Positions 1-12,400 of a DNA stretch of 64,000 bases are shown piece after piece (within the stretch, counting starts at the first letter, position 1; every line of letters starts with the position of its first letter). Origin of the DNA: Lates calcarifer. Lineage: Eukaryota; Chordata; Actinopteri; Centropomidae. Under the pieces are notes generated by a model, which did not search any database, was not told where the DNA came from, and was given only the letters and a program-made list of their open reading frames with translations. The stretch is from NCBI RefSeq assembly GCF_001640805.2, contig NC_066847.1, positions 23,923,504 through 23,987,503 on the forward strand. The letters are read 5' to 3'. The position numbers were made by a program, and so were the translations under genes.

Positions 1-291
1 CAGATAGAAATTAGTACCTGTGTCCAATGTGTTCACCAAATGTTACTGCTAAAGGTCATTCTTTTGGAAACCTTGGTTAAATTTCATGGTTGGACTTCCA
101 GTTGCCTTGGCACTGTTGTGAATAAAAACTAGAAGAAATAATTACAAATGACGTAATGTGTTTTTTTTTCAGTGTGTTCATAGCTTTTTTGGCTTACTGT
201 GACTGAACTAGTCTGTAACTGTACAGACATACAACAGGTTTTTGTGTGGATATGTGATGTGTATATGTGTGCGTTTGTGTGTGTCCCTCAG
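1..291 (+). other. Partial intron upstream of the first visible exon
   Basis: This is the 3' end of an intron that began outside the window. A GT-rich, T-rich stretch (about 238-288) leads into the acceptor CCCTCAG at 285-291. No coding sequence, repeat element or motif stands out in the rest. Confidence 0.8.
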
Positions 292-418
292 GTGGAGGTC
301 GGCCCAGTGAGCTCCTATGACCTCAGCAAGTTGATGTCCCTGATGGAGTACTCGGTGGCCATCTTTGCCATGTACGACAACGGCCAATCAGAGCCACTCA
401 CTGACGCATTCACCACCA
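292..418 (+). CDS. col14a1: col14a1 exon: second half of an FN3 module
   Basis: The exon is 127 bases, starts in phase 0 and ends in phase 1 at a GTAAGA donor. It encodes the C-terminal strands of an FN3 domain, reading [14 protein letters not shown] and then [19 protein letters not shown], which closely follows human collagen XIV (VEVDP...EYTIAIFSIYDEGQSEPLT, recalled). The Tyr of the EYSV motif is the usual FN3 core Tyr. The first half of this module lies upstream of the window. Reading on past the donor gives an open frame to 573, but that part is intron. Confidence 0.93.
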
Positions 419-3400
419 GTAAGAAACTGCCATTGTTTGATGCAACGGTTACTTGGTGTTTGGGGCTCATTGCAAGGCCTGAATTCAAACAGGGGCAGAT
501 GCAGATGAGCAATGTTGCCTCCGGTGGTAATAATCAAGTAGATTTGTCTAAATTGTCTTCCTCATCGGCATGAATCCATTTCCCAATCCCTGTCCCTGCT
601 GAGGACAACATTGTCTCAATTTCCTGAAAATAGTTGTAGCAATACCATTAGAAGGCAAACCATTTCACTCTTAGTGCCAAACAGTGTTGAATTTTATTAC
701 CCCTACTGGTCCCTCTGCTTTTTTGGCAGTCTGCCTGCCTCATTTACACCTCAGCATAATAGCCCAGTCACATTAAAAGGTCATTTCACTGTCCCTGACT
801 ATTCTGTCACGCTAACAGATATTGATTTGTAGGAATATCCCTTCAAGCAACAAGCAGTTTGGCTCAAGTGCTGAGTCAGCTGAAAGAAATGTATTTCTGG
901 CGAGGAGCTATTAAACTACTCACTCTAAAGGGCCATGTTGATTTTTATTTATCTCTTGGCAAACTTTGTTCAATGGACCAGGTTGAAGAAAAGGAGCTTC
1001 ATGAAGATGCACAAATGTGTGTTAGCGCCTTTAAGGTTTTGCGAATCTTGAAATGTTGAGAACCTGCATGATTAGAGTTCACACCAAAATGCTGTGGTGC
1101 AACAGTGTTTTTATAAGATGTAAGATAATTACTGAACAAACAGTTTAAATCTGTGCAATAAATTGGTCCCTACAGTCAGGAAAGCAGCAGTTTAATTCCT
1201 GGTAAGTGAATATAGCATGCTCCAAGCTGAAGGTAGCTAAAAAAAATCACTGTGTAACACTGCGTAAATACATAATAAAATGGTACTTGAAAGTGTGTAA
1301 GTATTTAACAACAGAGGTAAAAAAAAAAAAAAAAAAAAAGAAAAAAGAAAGAAAAAAAGAAAGAAAGAAAAAGACAATGAAGTGCAAAAAAGTCTCTCTC
1401 TGTCTCTCAGATCCAGTTCCTGGTCCTCTGAATCTACGCTCCAGTGATGTCGGCACAGAAAGCTTTGCAGTCAGCTGGGATCACTCAGCTGATGACATCG
1501 TCCTTTACAGACTCTCTTGGGCACCGTTCACAGGTGGTGACACAAAAGAGGTCAGTACCAATAAAATACGTAATTTAAAGGTTCCTTGAAGAAGGTTTTT
1601 TTTTTTTTTCCAAGAACAGGAATTGAAATGTGACAGAGAAGATCATCCTCATTGATCACATTGACAACACTATTAGGCTGAAACATGTCAGAGTCCTTGG
1701 CACAGCTACTGTGTGCATGGACCGCAAAATTTGTATTTTCTCTTCCTCGAGCTGACACATATTACACCAATAAAATTAACATTTTTACATCAAAAGATAA
1801 ATAAAATATCCTGCATGGATTCTGAATTTTTCATTTAGCCAGGGGTCCACTTATTATCTCTATTTCCAGAGGAAGAAGTGGCTACACTCCATGTGCCCAG
1901 ATAAAGGAAGCCTACTCCATAGACTTGCATATAAACCACTCTACTGGTAGCTGGTAAAACCCCTGGCATGGCTGAGTATAAATAAAGGCTGAATAAATCT
2001 AGAAATTAATGGCTTGGGTGTTTTATTACCATGATCTGGGGTTTAGAGGCAGCTGGGAGGCAGCGATAGAGCCCCTAGGTCTGTAAAAGTGTGTGTGTGT
2101 GTGTGTGCGTGTTTTTGTGTGCATGTTGTGTGAGCGTATGTGTGTATTTGTGTGTTTTGCTGAGAGTCATCAGAGCTGAAAATAACACTCTGGGGAGTTG
2201 GAGAGGTAGGCTGGTAATACTGCCGGAATAGAGAAAAGGGCTTTTCTCTGTCTTTCACCCACATACTGTAAACATGTGCACATAACACACACACACGTGC
2301 ACACACACAAACACATATTTACATCAACCACCGACTGCTCTGTTTTGTTATATCTGAGAGGAGATTAAACATACCACTGTCCAACAGCTACACAGACACA
2401 CATTCACAAACAGAGTGAGATTAAAACTTGATCATAGATATACGAGAAGAATATATGATATCATCATTGGTTCTTTTCATGCATCATGCTGTTTTTATTA
2501 GGGTTCATTTGTTTTACTGGTGTCCTGATACATCTTTGAAAGCAGCAGGTCTTTGGGTCTTGTTATGTGCTTCAATAAAATGATTCTCTTTAATCAGGCA
2601 AATACCACAGAAGGTGATGCTGTTATCCGGCATAAAGGAAACAACGCTCTACAATGTGGAAATACATCTCATTAAATGCAAAGAATTGTAAAAAGAAAAG
2701 GGCGAGAATGAGTCAGTGAAGATGCACATGCTCCAGGGAGATTGCAAATGGCTGGCAGCGCAGGTGAAATTTGCACATAACTGTGCCTCAAAGGGCTCTG
2801 TGCAGAAACAAATTCCTGCACATAATCTGGTTATTGAGTCATCTACAGTAAATTCCAATTTCAGAGTAGCTCTCCATGGAACAAGCTGTACTTTTGATGA
2901 CCTCTTTGTGTTTACCTTGGGGTCTGATTCGCTTCCGTGTTGTACAAATTATAGTGGTCGTTTGGACTCCGGCAGCAGCAGTCGATCCAATTGGCTATCC
3001 TGCTATATTCATGGGAAACCACACTTTTCAGAATTACTTATATTGTAATCATGATCTTTATAAGTCTATAAATGGTCTCATTCAGATGTTACTTTTGCTT
3101 AACATAACATAACATTAAATGCTGTGTTCTTGTTGATGTGAATTTCTGCAATTCATAATTTATTCAGCACAAATTCTCTGTACACATTTGTTTTCATAGA
3201 CACCAGCTTTTTAAAATATGCTCCACCATTTCCTGCTGTTTTCATGAGTAAAATTACGAGCACTGAGACGATTTGTTATTTTATGTTTTTAGCAGCTTTC
3301 TCTACTAAAACTCAGTGATGACCTTGGTTTTGAAAGTCTGGTGTTGCACTTAGAGTATAAATTATCTGTCAGACTGTTGGTTAATGCCCAAATTTTTATC

Positions 3401-6400
3401 ACATCTTGAGGGTAACTTAGAAAAGTCGTCCTATTATTTTCTCCTGGCAAATATAGTAACAACAAATGGAGATATAAAAGAGAAGAAGCACTTTGAGACA
3501 CAACATGAGAAAACATTATTACTTTTGGCTTGTTTTTATACTTTTCATTAATACCTAGGCAAGTTGGTGATACAGAGAATTTATATACAATATTTTCATC
3601 TGTCAAAACTTAGTTTAATATCAGATTATAGATTTTCTTATTAGATAATAAAGATCTAAGAACTGTCCTGCACAGTGTTTTAATCAAGTTTTAACCAAAA
3701 TAAAATGTTGAAAACAGCTTATGAAACAGCAGAAGCACATGGTTGACATTTTTTGGGGGAAATATCAGCCAACATCGTCCAAAAGAAGATTTTGGAAAGA
3801 AGATACTGTTGGAAGTCAAATGTAATATGAGACTTAGGCTTGTGTGTGTGTGTGTGTGTTTCCCTTCTGTAGGTGGTCCTGAGTGGAAGTGATAACAGAT
3901 ACATCCTGAACGGTCTGAATCCGTCTACTGAGTATGAAGTTATGCTGACGGCTGTGTTCAACGACGAATCAGAGAGTGACACCGTCTCGGTTATAGAGAC
4001 CACATGTAAGTGGCTGTTTAACTGGCAACACGTACAGCTGTTCTGATACTAACTCCTGGGGTTGTACTATTTGTTTTATCTAATCAATACAAAACCTGAC
4101 AAAAGTCAGAGGCTAAAAACTTTTCCAGAGACAAAAGAAGGGGACAAGTGTAATTTCATAAAATAAAATCCCCTTTGGTTGCACTATTGTTTAAATTACC
4201 CTGTGACCCTAAGTAACCCTCTTCACCAAAGTGCCACAGCCTGCTGAGAATAACAGAAAAGTCTAATTGCATATGCCTTTTAGAATAATAAAATTTGCAT
4301 TTCTGAGTTCAAAGTATAGCTCTGCATGAGCCTATTTGCATTGATTTGTTTGTCCCAGCTTATCTCAGAGGAAGAAAATCTATTTTCCCATCAATGCTTT
4401 GTTATGTATTTCTGTCTAATTACCTTAGTTATTGATACAGAGATTTGTTGAGGAGAGTTTCTATCCAGTTATCTGATTTATGCCCTCTGTATTTCCCCAG
4501 TGGCCACGACAACAACGATTGCCACCACAACCGCAGGTAAGAAATGTCCACATTTCAAAATGGCAGGAGCAAAAGTGTCCAAAGAATCACACTCTCAGTA
4601 TTGTACATGTATAATAGTGGCCAAACATTAAAGAAAATATGTGACATGATTGAACATGTTATGGCGGATTGAAGTTGTGCCATTGAAATGTACTTTTTCA
4701 TTTCGGGAGTGTTGCTTTAAATCATTTTGTTGCATGTGTCCAATAAGCAGCGGACTAAGTTCACCTAGTACTTGCTCTAAAAACAATCCCTGCAGAGAGA
4801 CTGGCCAAATTTTAATCACGGTTCAAGCCAAGGCATCTGTCTAGAAAATCTTCAGCCATTGAAATGTGAAAGTCTCTCCTGGTTGCCAGTGCATGCTGAT
4901 GTTGCCAGAGAGCAACCACAGTTGTAGCAGAGTTCCCGTAGCAGTGTGTTTTGGTCTTTGTTGTCTTAGTTTCAGGAAGCAAAACCAGACTTTACTGAGG
5001 GGCTTAGAGAAGTCTGACTAAATATAATGAATCTTAAACCGAAAGACTGATAACATTCTCAAACAGGATGCGCCTTGTGAGAAAATGTCTGGAAGATCTT
5101 TTCTGTTTTTATAAGTGTCTTTAATAAGTTGGCAACACCTAGAGACTGTAGTTCAAACTCCATGATCTCAGAGGCGACCCGGAGGCCATCTGGATTGTGT
5201 TTTGTATGAGGAGCAGGCTACAGCTAATTGAGTCAGAGCATTTTCTCCACTCACTGATCTAAAAACGTAAAAAGCAGCACGTCTCCTTTACTTAAGTCCC
5301 TTCTCGCTATATTACAAACTTTAAAAAGGCACATCTGCTTTGTTTAAATCTCCAAGTACTTCTGTGAAAATCACAGCTCAAAGTGGCCAACTAAGACAGC
5401 GAGTCACCTCTGTTTTTTAAAAAAAAAAATCAAGGCTTGTAGTTTAGGGCTGCATTATGTATGGAACCCTCACACTGATTTTCATCCCAAGAGGACTGCA
5501 TAGACTTTTAAAACATGTTTGCTTTGATTTAAAGCCATTATTGAGTCTGACAAAGCTAAAAACAAAACAGAAACACTTGACTTTCTCTCGGTCTGTGCCA
5601 GATTGTACTGCAACTTTATTTTCATCATCCAGCACATCACAGCTGACTGAGCGTGCTGGCACTTTGACAGTCGCTGTTATGATTTCCTTTTAGCATACTG
5701 GCATCTTGACTGACATTTTTCAAAACCCACGGTTCACAAAACCACATTAAAAGTGTGAAGAAAACGCAGCTTAAGCCAAGATTTTGTGTCAGTTCCTTGT
5801 ACACAAATCTTACAGTGATTCAGTACAGTGACTTGTTGTTTGTGATGTGGTGTCGCAGTGGCACGTCAGGCTGTGAGAAACCTTAAGCTGAGCGACGAGA
5901 CCACCCAGAGCTTAGAGGCATCGTGGGAGATGGAGGACCCCCACGTGGAGAGCTACAGGGTCTCCTATGGTAGCCTCAAGGACCACAATGAAGAATCTGT
6001 GAGTTGATCAAGTTGTGATCTGTTACTGCTAAAGCAAAAATCATTTACAGATTACAAATTATTAAGTGCAGATTTAGAGGTTTACGTGGCATTTTGCTTA
6101 TGCTGTGAGTGTTTCTGATTTTAGTTATCCTTCTCTTTTAAGGACTATTTTTAGAGCTCTCTCACACACCTGTAGTTTCTAGAAGTCTCCCTCTTTATAG
6201 TCTTCTGCCACTTGAGGCATTGTGGCTCTCAAACACACGCAAGTAAACACACACAAACATCTCCATTCTGTGAGTTGTGGGCACTAATTACGTGGAATAT
6301 TTAACACTGCAGTTGTGCATGGAAGGCGTTCATCATTATTTCACACCTACAGCCGACTGGACGCCGACTGCTGCGGTCATTGTCGGGTCATTTGCTCCAA

Positions 6401-9400
6401 TCAGAAAACTGATTACACTTTTAGTACCCATCCACTCGGCCTGTCCTTCCCTCTATCTGTGGTAAGAGCCCTTGAGCTCAGTGCCATGTACTGACCCTGA
6501 TCGCTGATGCACACTCACAAACAGACACACACACACACACACACATACCCAGCCTCTCCCATCTTTTCCATCTGTCCCCCTATCTCTCTGTTTTCTCTCA
6601 GTCTTGTCTTCTCTCTCGCCTTCTACCTCCCCCTAACTTTCCTCCCCTCTCCCTCGCTTTCCCTCCCCCCTGTTTTAATTTCCCAATGTGGTGTCAGAGC
6701 CGTAGAAGATGGAGGGGCCAAGTCAAGCCAGAAGACATTCCATTATCTTTTCAGTAGCCATTTACCTCACTGGGAGCAGGAGCTGGAGGGCAGCAGAGAA
6801 AAGAGCAAAAGAAACAAAGAGTGGGAAAAGAAACAATAGCTAAACAAAATGGGGAGAAAGGCTTAAACCTGTCCGCCAGCAGAGAGATAAGGGTTGTTTG
6901 AGGTCGCACCTCTCTGAAAGTTTGGATGTGTTTTGATGTGGATGTGTGTGAGAGACAGATAGAGGGCAGAAGCGACAGCACAGAGCAGTTCTGTGTTTCA
7001 TAAGGTAGTGGTTATGTGCTTATTTGTTTATACTTTTCTTAACATTTTAGTGTGTGTGTGTGTGTGTGTGTGTGCGTGCCTTCCTGCTTTGACACTGACA
7101 GAAGTTTCAGCACCTTAGTCAGAGTGGACAGCTCCTCCCAATGCACTAGCTGTGACAGCTTTACCTGGCCTTACCTTAAAGCACCTCTCTGTCATGCACA
7201 CACTCACACACACACACACAGGCTAATATTTGGCTGTTGGCACAATTAAGAAAAGTTCATCTCTATGCTGTGCTTATGTTAAATTCTTGGTTTGGAAAGA
7301 AAACACTTTGTTAGGACAGATTTATGTTTCTGATGGGCATATCAAATAGCACTTGGATTACAAATGAGAAAGTTGATTAGATAAGGAGCAAGAGAAAGCT
7401 GAGTTTTAGTTTGGACAGCTGACAATTTGCGTGAGAATTTCTGAAGAAACTCATATACTTCAATCTCTGCTTAACGTTCTCTTACTTGCTCATTCTGCAG
7501 ATTTCAACCATAATGTAAGATCTTCAACATTTTGCACAGTAGTGATGAGACTGCAGATGTTCATACAATGAAACTCTTGAAGCAAACATGGTCCAGAATT
7601 TTGAAGAACATTTTTGACTGAATAAATTTCATCTGCTAGTAAAGACCTTGTGATAATGTTGAAAGCTCCAGATCAAGCGAGTAAGTGGACCTTAAGTGGA
7701 GATTGTTTTCTTAGCTGGTTTTTCCAAGGTCAAGAATGAACTGTCAAGCCAAGCTTTAGTTAGTATCCATCTGGATTTAAATATATTATAAAATAGCAAT
7801 ATCGGGGTTGTTAGATATCTTGTTGTTAGTTGTTAGTGTACCAGGCCTAATATTTATGGTACTTATGTGTAATTTTAAAGTTTGTTTGTCTTTTTTTTTT
7901 TACAAGGAAGTGCCTTATTTATGTGAACGAAAATTTCCAGAGGATGCATAGATGCACAGAAAGAACAAATGGCAACACTTATAAATGAAAAGCCAGCAGT
8001 AATGGGTTTTTCTCAGCTCTTTTCTGCCTCACCGTTGACCTCATCTGACTTTATTGACTGAACTGAAGTGAGCAGAATACTTGAGCAGTTGTGGTTCAAA
8101 TCCCTTAAGATATACATAGCATTTTGCAGGCACTTTCTGTTTCACCAAATTAAGCCTGGCCTTAATCTTTCTCTCCAAATGTCCCAACAAACCAGCAGAG
8201 AAAAGTAACAGATTCTGAATGTATTCTGCTATATGATGCATTTATCTCAGTGTGTGTGTGTGTGTGTGTGCTTGCGCTTGAATGCGTGTTTCTTATTTGT
8301 ATGCCCCTTGTCTGTTTGCCTGTGTGCATGCTAGTCCCAAGTGAGTAGAACTCATTATTGCTTTAAAACTCCCTGCACTCTCTTGCTCCCTCAAATGGGC
8401 CCTGAATATGTGTGTGTGTGTGTGTGTGTACGTGTGTGCATGTGTGTGTGTGTATTTGTGTGTGTCTATGTGTCTAGGTGTTAGTTCCCGGTGGTCAGAG
8501 GAGAGCTGTGCTTCAGCCTTTACAATCAGACACACAGTACATGGTGACAGTCACGCCAGTGTACACGGACGGACAAGATGGCATCAGTGTCTCTACCCTG
8601 GGAGCCACGTGTAAGCCTTACAAACCTCAAACACACACAAACACACACACTATCCTCTGAATTATTAACCATCGGGGTCAGCTCTTGGTTTCATTGGGTT
8701 TGGTTTTCATTACGGGAAGATGCAGCTCCCAGTTTTGGAGAACACATCTAACATAAGTGAAAGCTAATGAAAATGAATTTTAGTGCAGTGAGCAGAATGT
8801 TCATTTGCATTAATTTCATGTTCCTTTATGTTCCTGAAGGAGAATGTAAATTAATGCGATGACAAATACTGACGCGTTCTTAATTATCTTAATGAAGGCC
8901 GTTCATAATTACAGCAGCTCCTTTCATTAATGAGACGATTAAATTATTTTGCCCAGCTCTAATTGATTTTCTCAAACATTCTCTTGATTACCTCCCATGA
9001 ACAGTAGTGACTGTCTCCTCATTGCACAGAGAATTGAAGCGTCAGAGGGAATATGTCATCATATGAGATCATGATTTTATATTTTTTAGGGAGAAAAAAC
9101 ATCTTCTCACCTAGATCAGGTGCTGTAGGAATTTACAACTTTGTGATAACTGAAATTCAACTGCGACTGGCACCAGTAGGGAAAAAACAAACAAAAAAAT
9201 CTACAACTTTGCAATGTTACAGTAATTTATAATTTACAGTTTGTTGAAACTAATATGTCGACAAACTATGTGCAGAGTTAGGCCTTGGTTTTCTTTTTGC
9301 TGTCTCCAGCAATAAGGAACAAAAGCCATAAATCATATTACAGCTGGATATTAAATCCCAGTACTTTTTTGGTACCAGCCACCGTAAGTCACCGATGCCA

Positions 9401-12400
9401 CCGTAAACTGGCAATTTCTGTTTGCATTAACAGTTTTAGTATCATTCCCCAAACTCAGGCCGTCATCAGCACCATGACTATACTTGTCCTTTACAAAAGA
9501 GATTTGTTTCCCAAGCAGCTGAACATTTCCATATTTTGCCTTGCTTATTTTAAAATTTAAGTGTATTATTTTGTGTTGTGGCAGTGCCCCTCTTGTCTCC
9601 TGGAAACCTCCGTGTGTCAGAGGAGTGGTACAACCGGTTCAGGGTCACCTGGGATCCACCTCAGTCTCCTACAGAGGGTTACAGGATCGTCTACCAGCCC
9701 ATTTATGGTACACATACACAAACGCACATATACACACACTGCTAATCCTAACATAATTTGTATAATCAAGCAGTAATCCCCACATAGACCCTTGGGGATG
9801 ACCTGCAAAATGTACAGATTGTGGAGATTTTCCTCAGTCCGTTTTTTGTTTGTTTTTGTGATGGTTTTTGTTAGTTAGAAACATAAAAACAGACAGACAG
9901 GGACAATTAAATTCTATGTTTCTGTCCCACACAAGTACGCCACAAGCACTGGTAAACAACTGTTAATTGTCAAGCACAAGGGTATTGTTTTTTTTATTTT
10001 GTATGTGCTTTGCCCTGGGACAGAGACTCCTCCAGACTTAACTAATCCAAATGCTCCAGGAGGACCCACCAGAAACAGACCTATGAGAAGCACATAGTCA
10101 CTGAAAAAACAATTTGCTCTCAGGGATGCTTTGGCTTTCCTGATAGTGACTTCTTAGTTTTTTCCTTTTTAACAAGAAGCTTAAGGCTTCAAGGGAAACG
10201 TCAGTGATCCAGAGCTGAAATAAGACATTACCCATCCTCATTTATTTATTGTCTTGAAGCATCAACAAAAGACCATTTTCACTGTTCTGCTGCTTCCTTA
10301 GTGCTAATTGTTTCATCATTCCAAGACAAGGCTCCAGTCTTTATAGTTTCCATGCCTGTTTTAAGTCATTGAAATACAATTACTGAGTCTCTGAGGAGCG
10401 CACTTCAAGCAGACGGGCTGCATTAATCTGATTTTAGGAATTAAGTTGAGAATCTTGGGACGTGGAGGCAAGAGAAGTGCTTGTGTGTGGAAATGCCTGC
10501 ACACACACACACACACACATATAGATATGCAGCTACAATATACAGTACTTAATGTAAGCATAAGCTTACTTGGTGTAGCAAATACATAAAATGTATACAA
10601 ACCCTTTCAAACACATGCACATACACCAACACAGACATACAAATATACACAAAGTCTGTGTCCTATCTAATAGAGCTCCACTCTGTGTACACTCTGTTGC
10701 ATATGTGTGTATGTACTCCAGGGTATCTTTGTTGCTGGGCTAATGCATGCCTGTATGTATATTTGTGCAGGTTTGTGTATGTGTGGGAGGTTATAAATTG
10801 CCAGTATGTCCCAAATTAGCACACTCACCACATATCTGTAAGTGTCAGTAAGCTATAGTTACTTCTCTACCTAGCTACCTATAAACAGACCAGACAAGTG
10901 ATTCAGTGTTAAATCTACTGTACTGAAAAATGTGGATTGTGTCATTCTGATCAGTGTCAGAGATTAATAATGAGGGCTACCTCTGGCTCTGTCAGCAATC
11001 TGAAGTTTAATGAACAGTTGTATAGGGATGTGACGATATACGATTTTATCGCCCATCGCGATAAAAAACATTCACAGTAAGTTGAGTGGTGAATTTCCAT
11101 CATCGGGATATGGCAATAATCGTTAATGTCCTCACGAGTGACTTACAGAAAAGCTGTGTAGCTTGTCTTCATACAGTCTTATGTTGATTTACATTGAATT
11201 GCCACAAGGGGGAGCTGCATCTCTCCAGTCATTCTAAAATACTCAGCCTGTCACCATGGCTGAAGACTTACGATTGTCCATTGTATCCCTGCAAAACAAA
11301 GTTAGATCGGATGTGTGGATATACTATGGATTCCGATTCAAAGGACTCAAGGTAAAGCAGCAAGTGTTGGTCCAGTTATACTAACGTTGACGTTTATCTA
11401 AGTGCTTGTTACGTTGTGATGCTGTTTTGGTCACCGGTAACTTAAGCTAACGTTAGCCAACGTTAGCCAGGTAACGTTAGCTATGTAGCTAAACAACAAA
11501 CAGCTCCTCTGTTTCAGACCAGAGCAGAACTGCGGTCTGTGGCAACTTGACTGCTTACTACAGTTTTTCCTTTAAGCGTTAACCGTAACGTTAATTTGAC
11601 CACAGCCCATAGGGAACAGTTCAAGTCAATTAAAATTTATTTACTTTGACAGAAAATCTATCTTCTCATTTGACGTTGCCCATTATATTTATTTTTCCTT
11701 ACTTACTTTTTTCCTTATTTTTGAATTACCTATCTGATGTGTTCTATCTGTGTTGAGCCGCAAGAGTAAGAGTTTACAGCATATGTTCATGATTATCGCG
11801 ATAATCTCGCAATTATTTTGGCCAGAATAAAAGTAACATGTAATTTTCATATCATCCCATGCCTAGTATGGAGCCACACCTAAATGTGTCATGCGGTAAG
11901 AACAGGTGGTGACAGTTCGCTAAGCCCCGCCCCCTCACCTCTTGTCGCTACACTCTTCATTTTCTCTATTATTGAGCGGCACATTACGTTGTTAATGGTG
12001 GTCTATCTTAAATACAGTGACTTTCCTGGTTCTTTGATTTCCTCTGTTTGCCTCTCTGTATGTCCCCATTATGCATATATGTGTCTTCCTCAGTTTCAGG
12101 TCCAGTTTTGGAGACAACAGTGGGTGAAGATGTGAACTCCATGCTTCTTCTGAATCTGCTAAGTGGGACTGAATACAGTGTTCAAGTGACGGCTTCCTAC
12201 CCTACAGGACAAAGTGAACCACAGCTAGTGAATGCTAAAACATGTAAGCATCCTTATCATACACCTGCAAAGATCACTCATACTTTGTTGTTAGAGTATT
12301 AAATGGTGGATATTATATCTGATTGCAGAATTCAGCTATTCATGGTATCCTCCCTCATTTGGCACTGTTAAAGGTATAGGATATATCGGCATAGCTGTAA

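Larger units (their letters stand above)
9708..12093 (+). other. Intron (2,386 bp) hosting a hAT-type element
   Basis: Starts with a CA-rich tract (9708-9741). A (CA)n run lies at 10499-10519, and GT/CA-rich sequence continues on and off to about 10790. The transposon derivative at 11023-11865 is annotated separately. The last 60 bases are pyrimidine-rich and lead to tandem in-frame acceptors. Confidence 0.7.
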
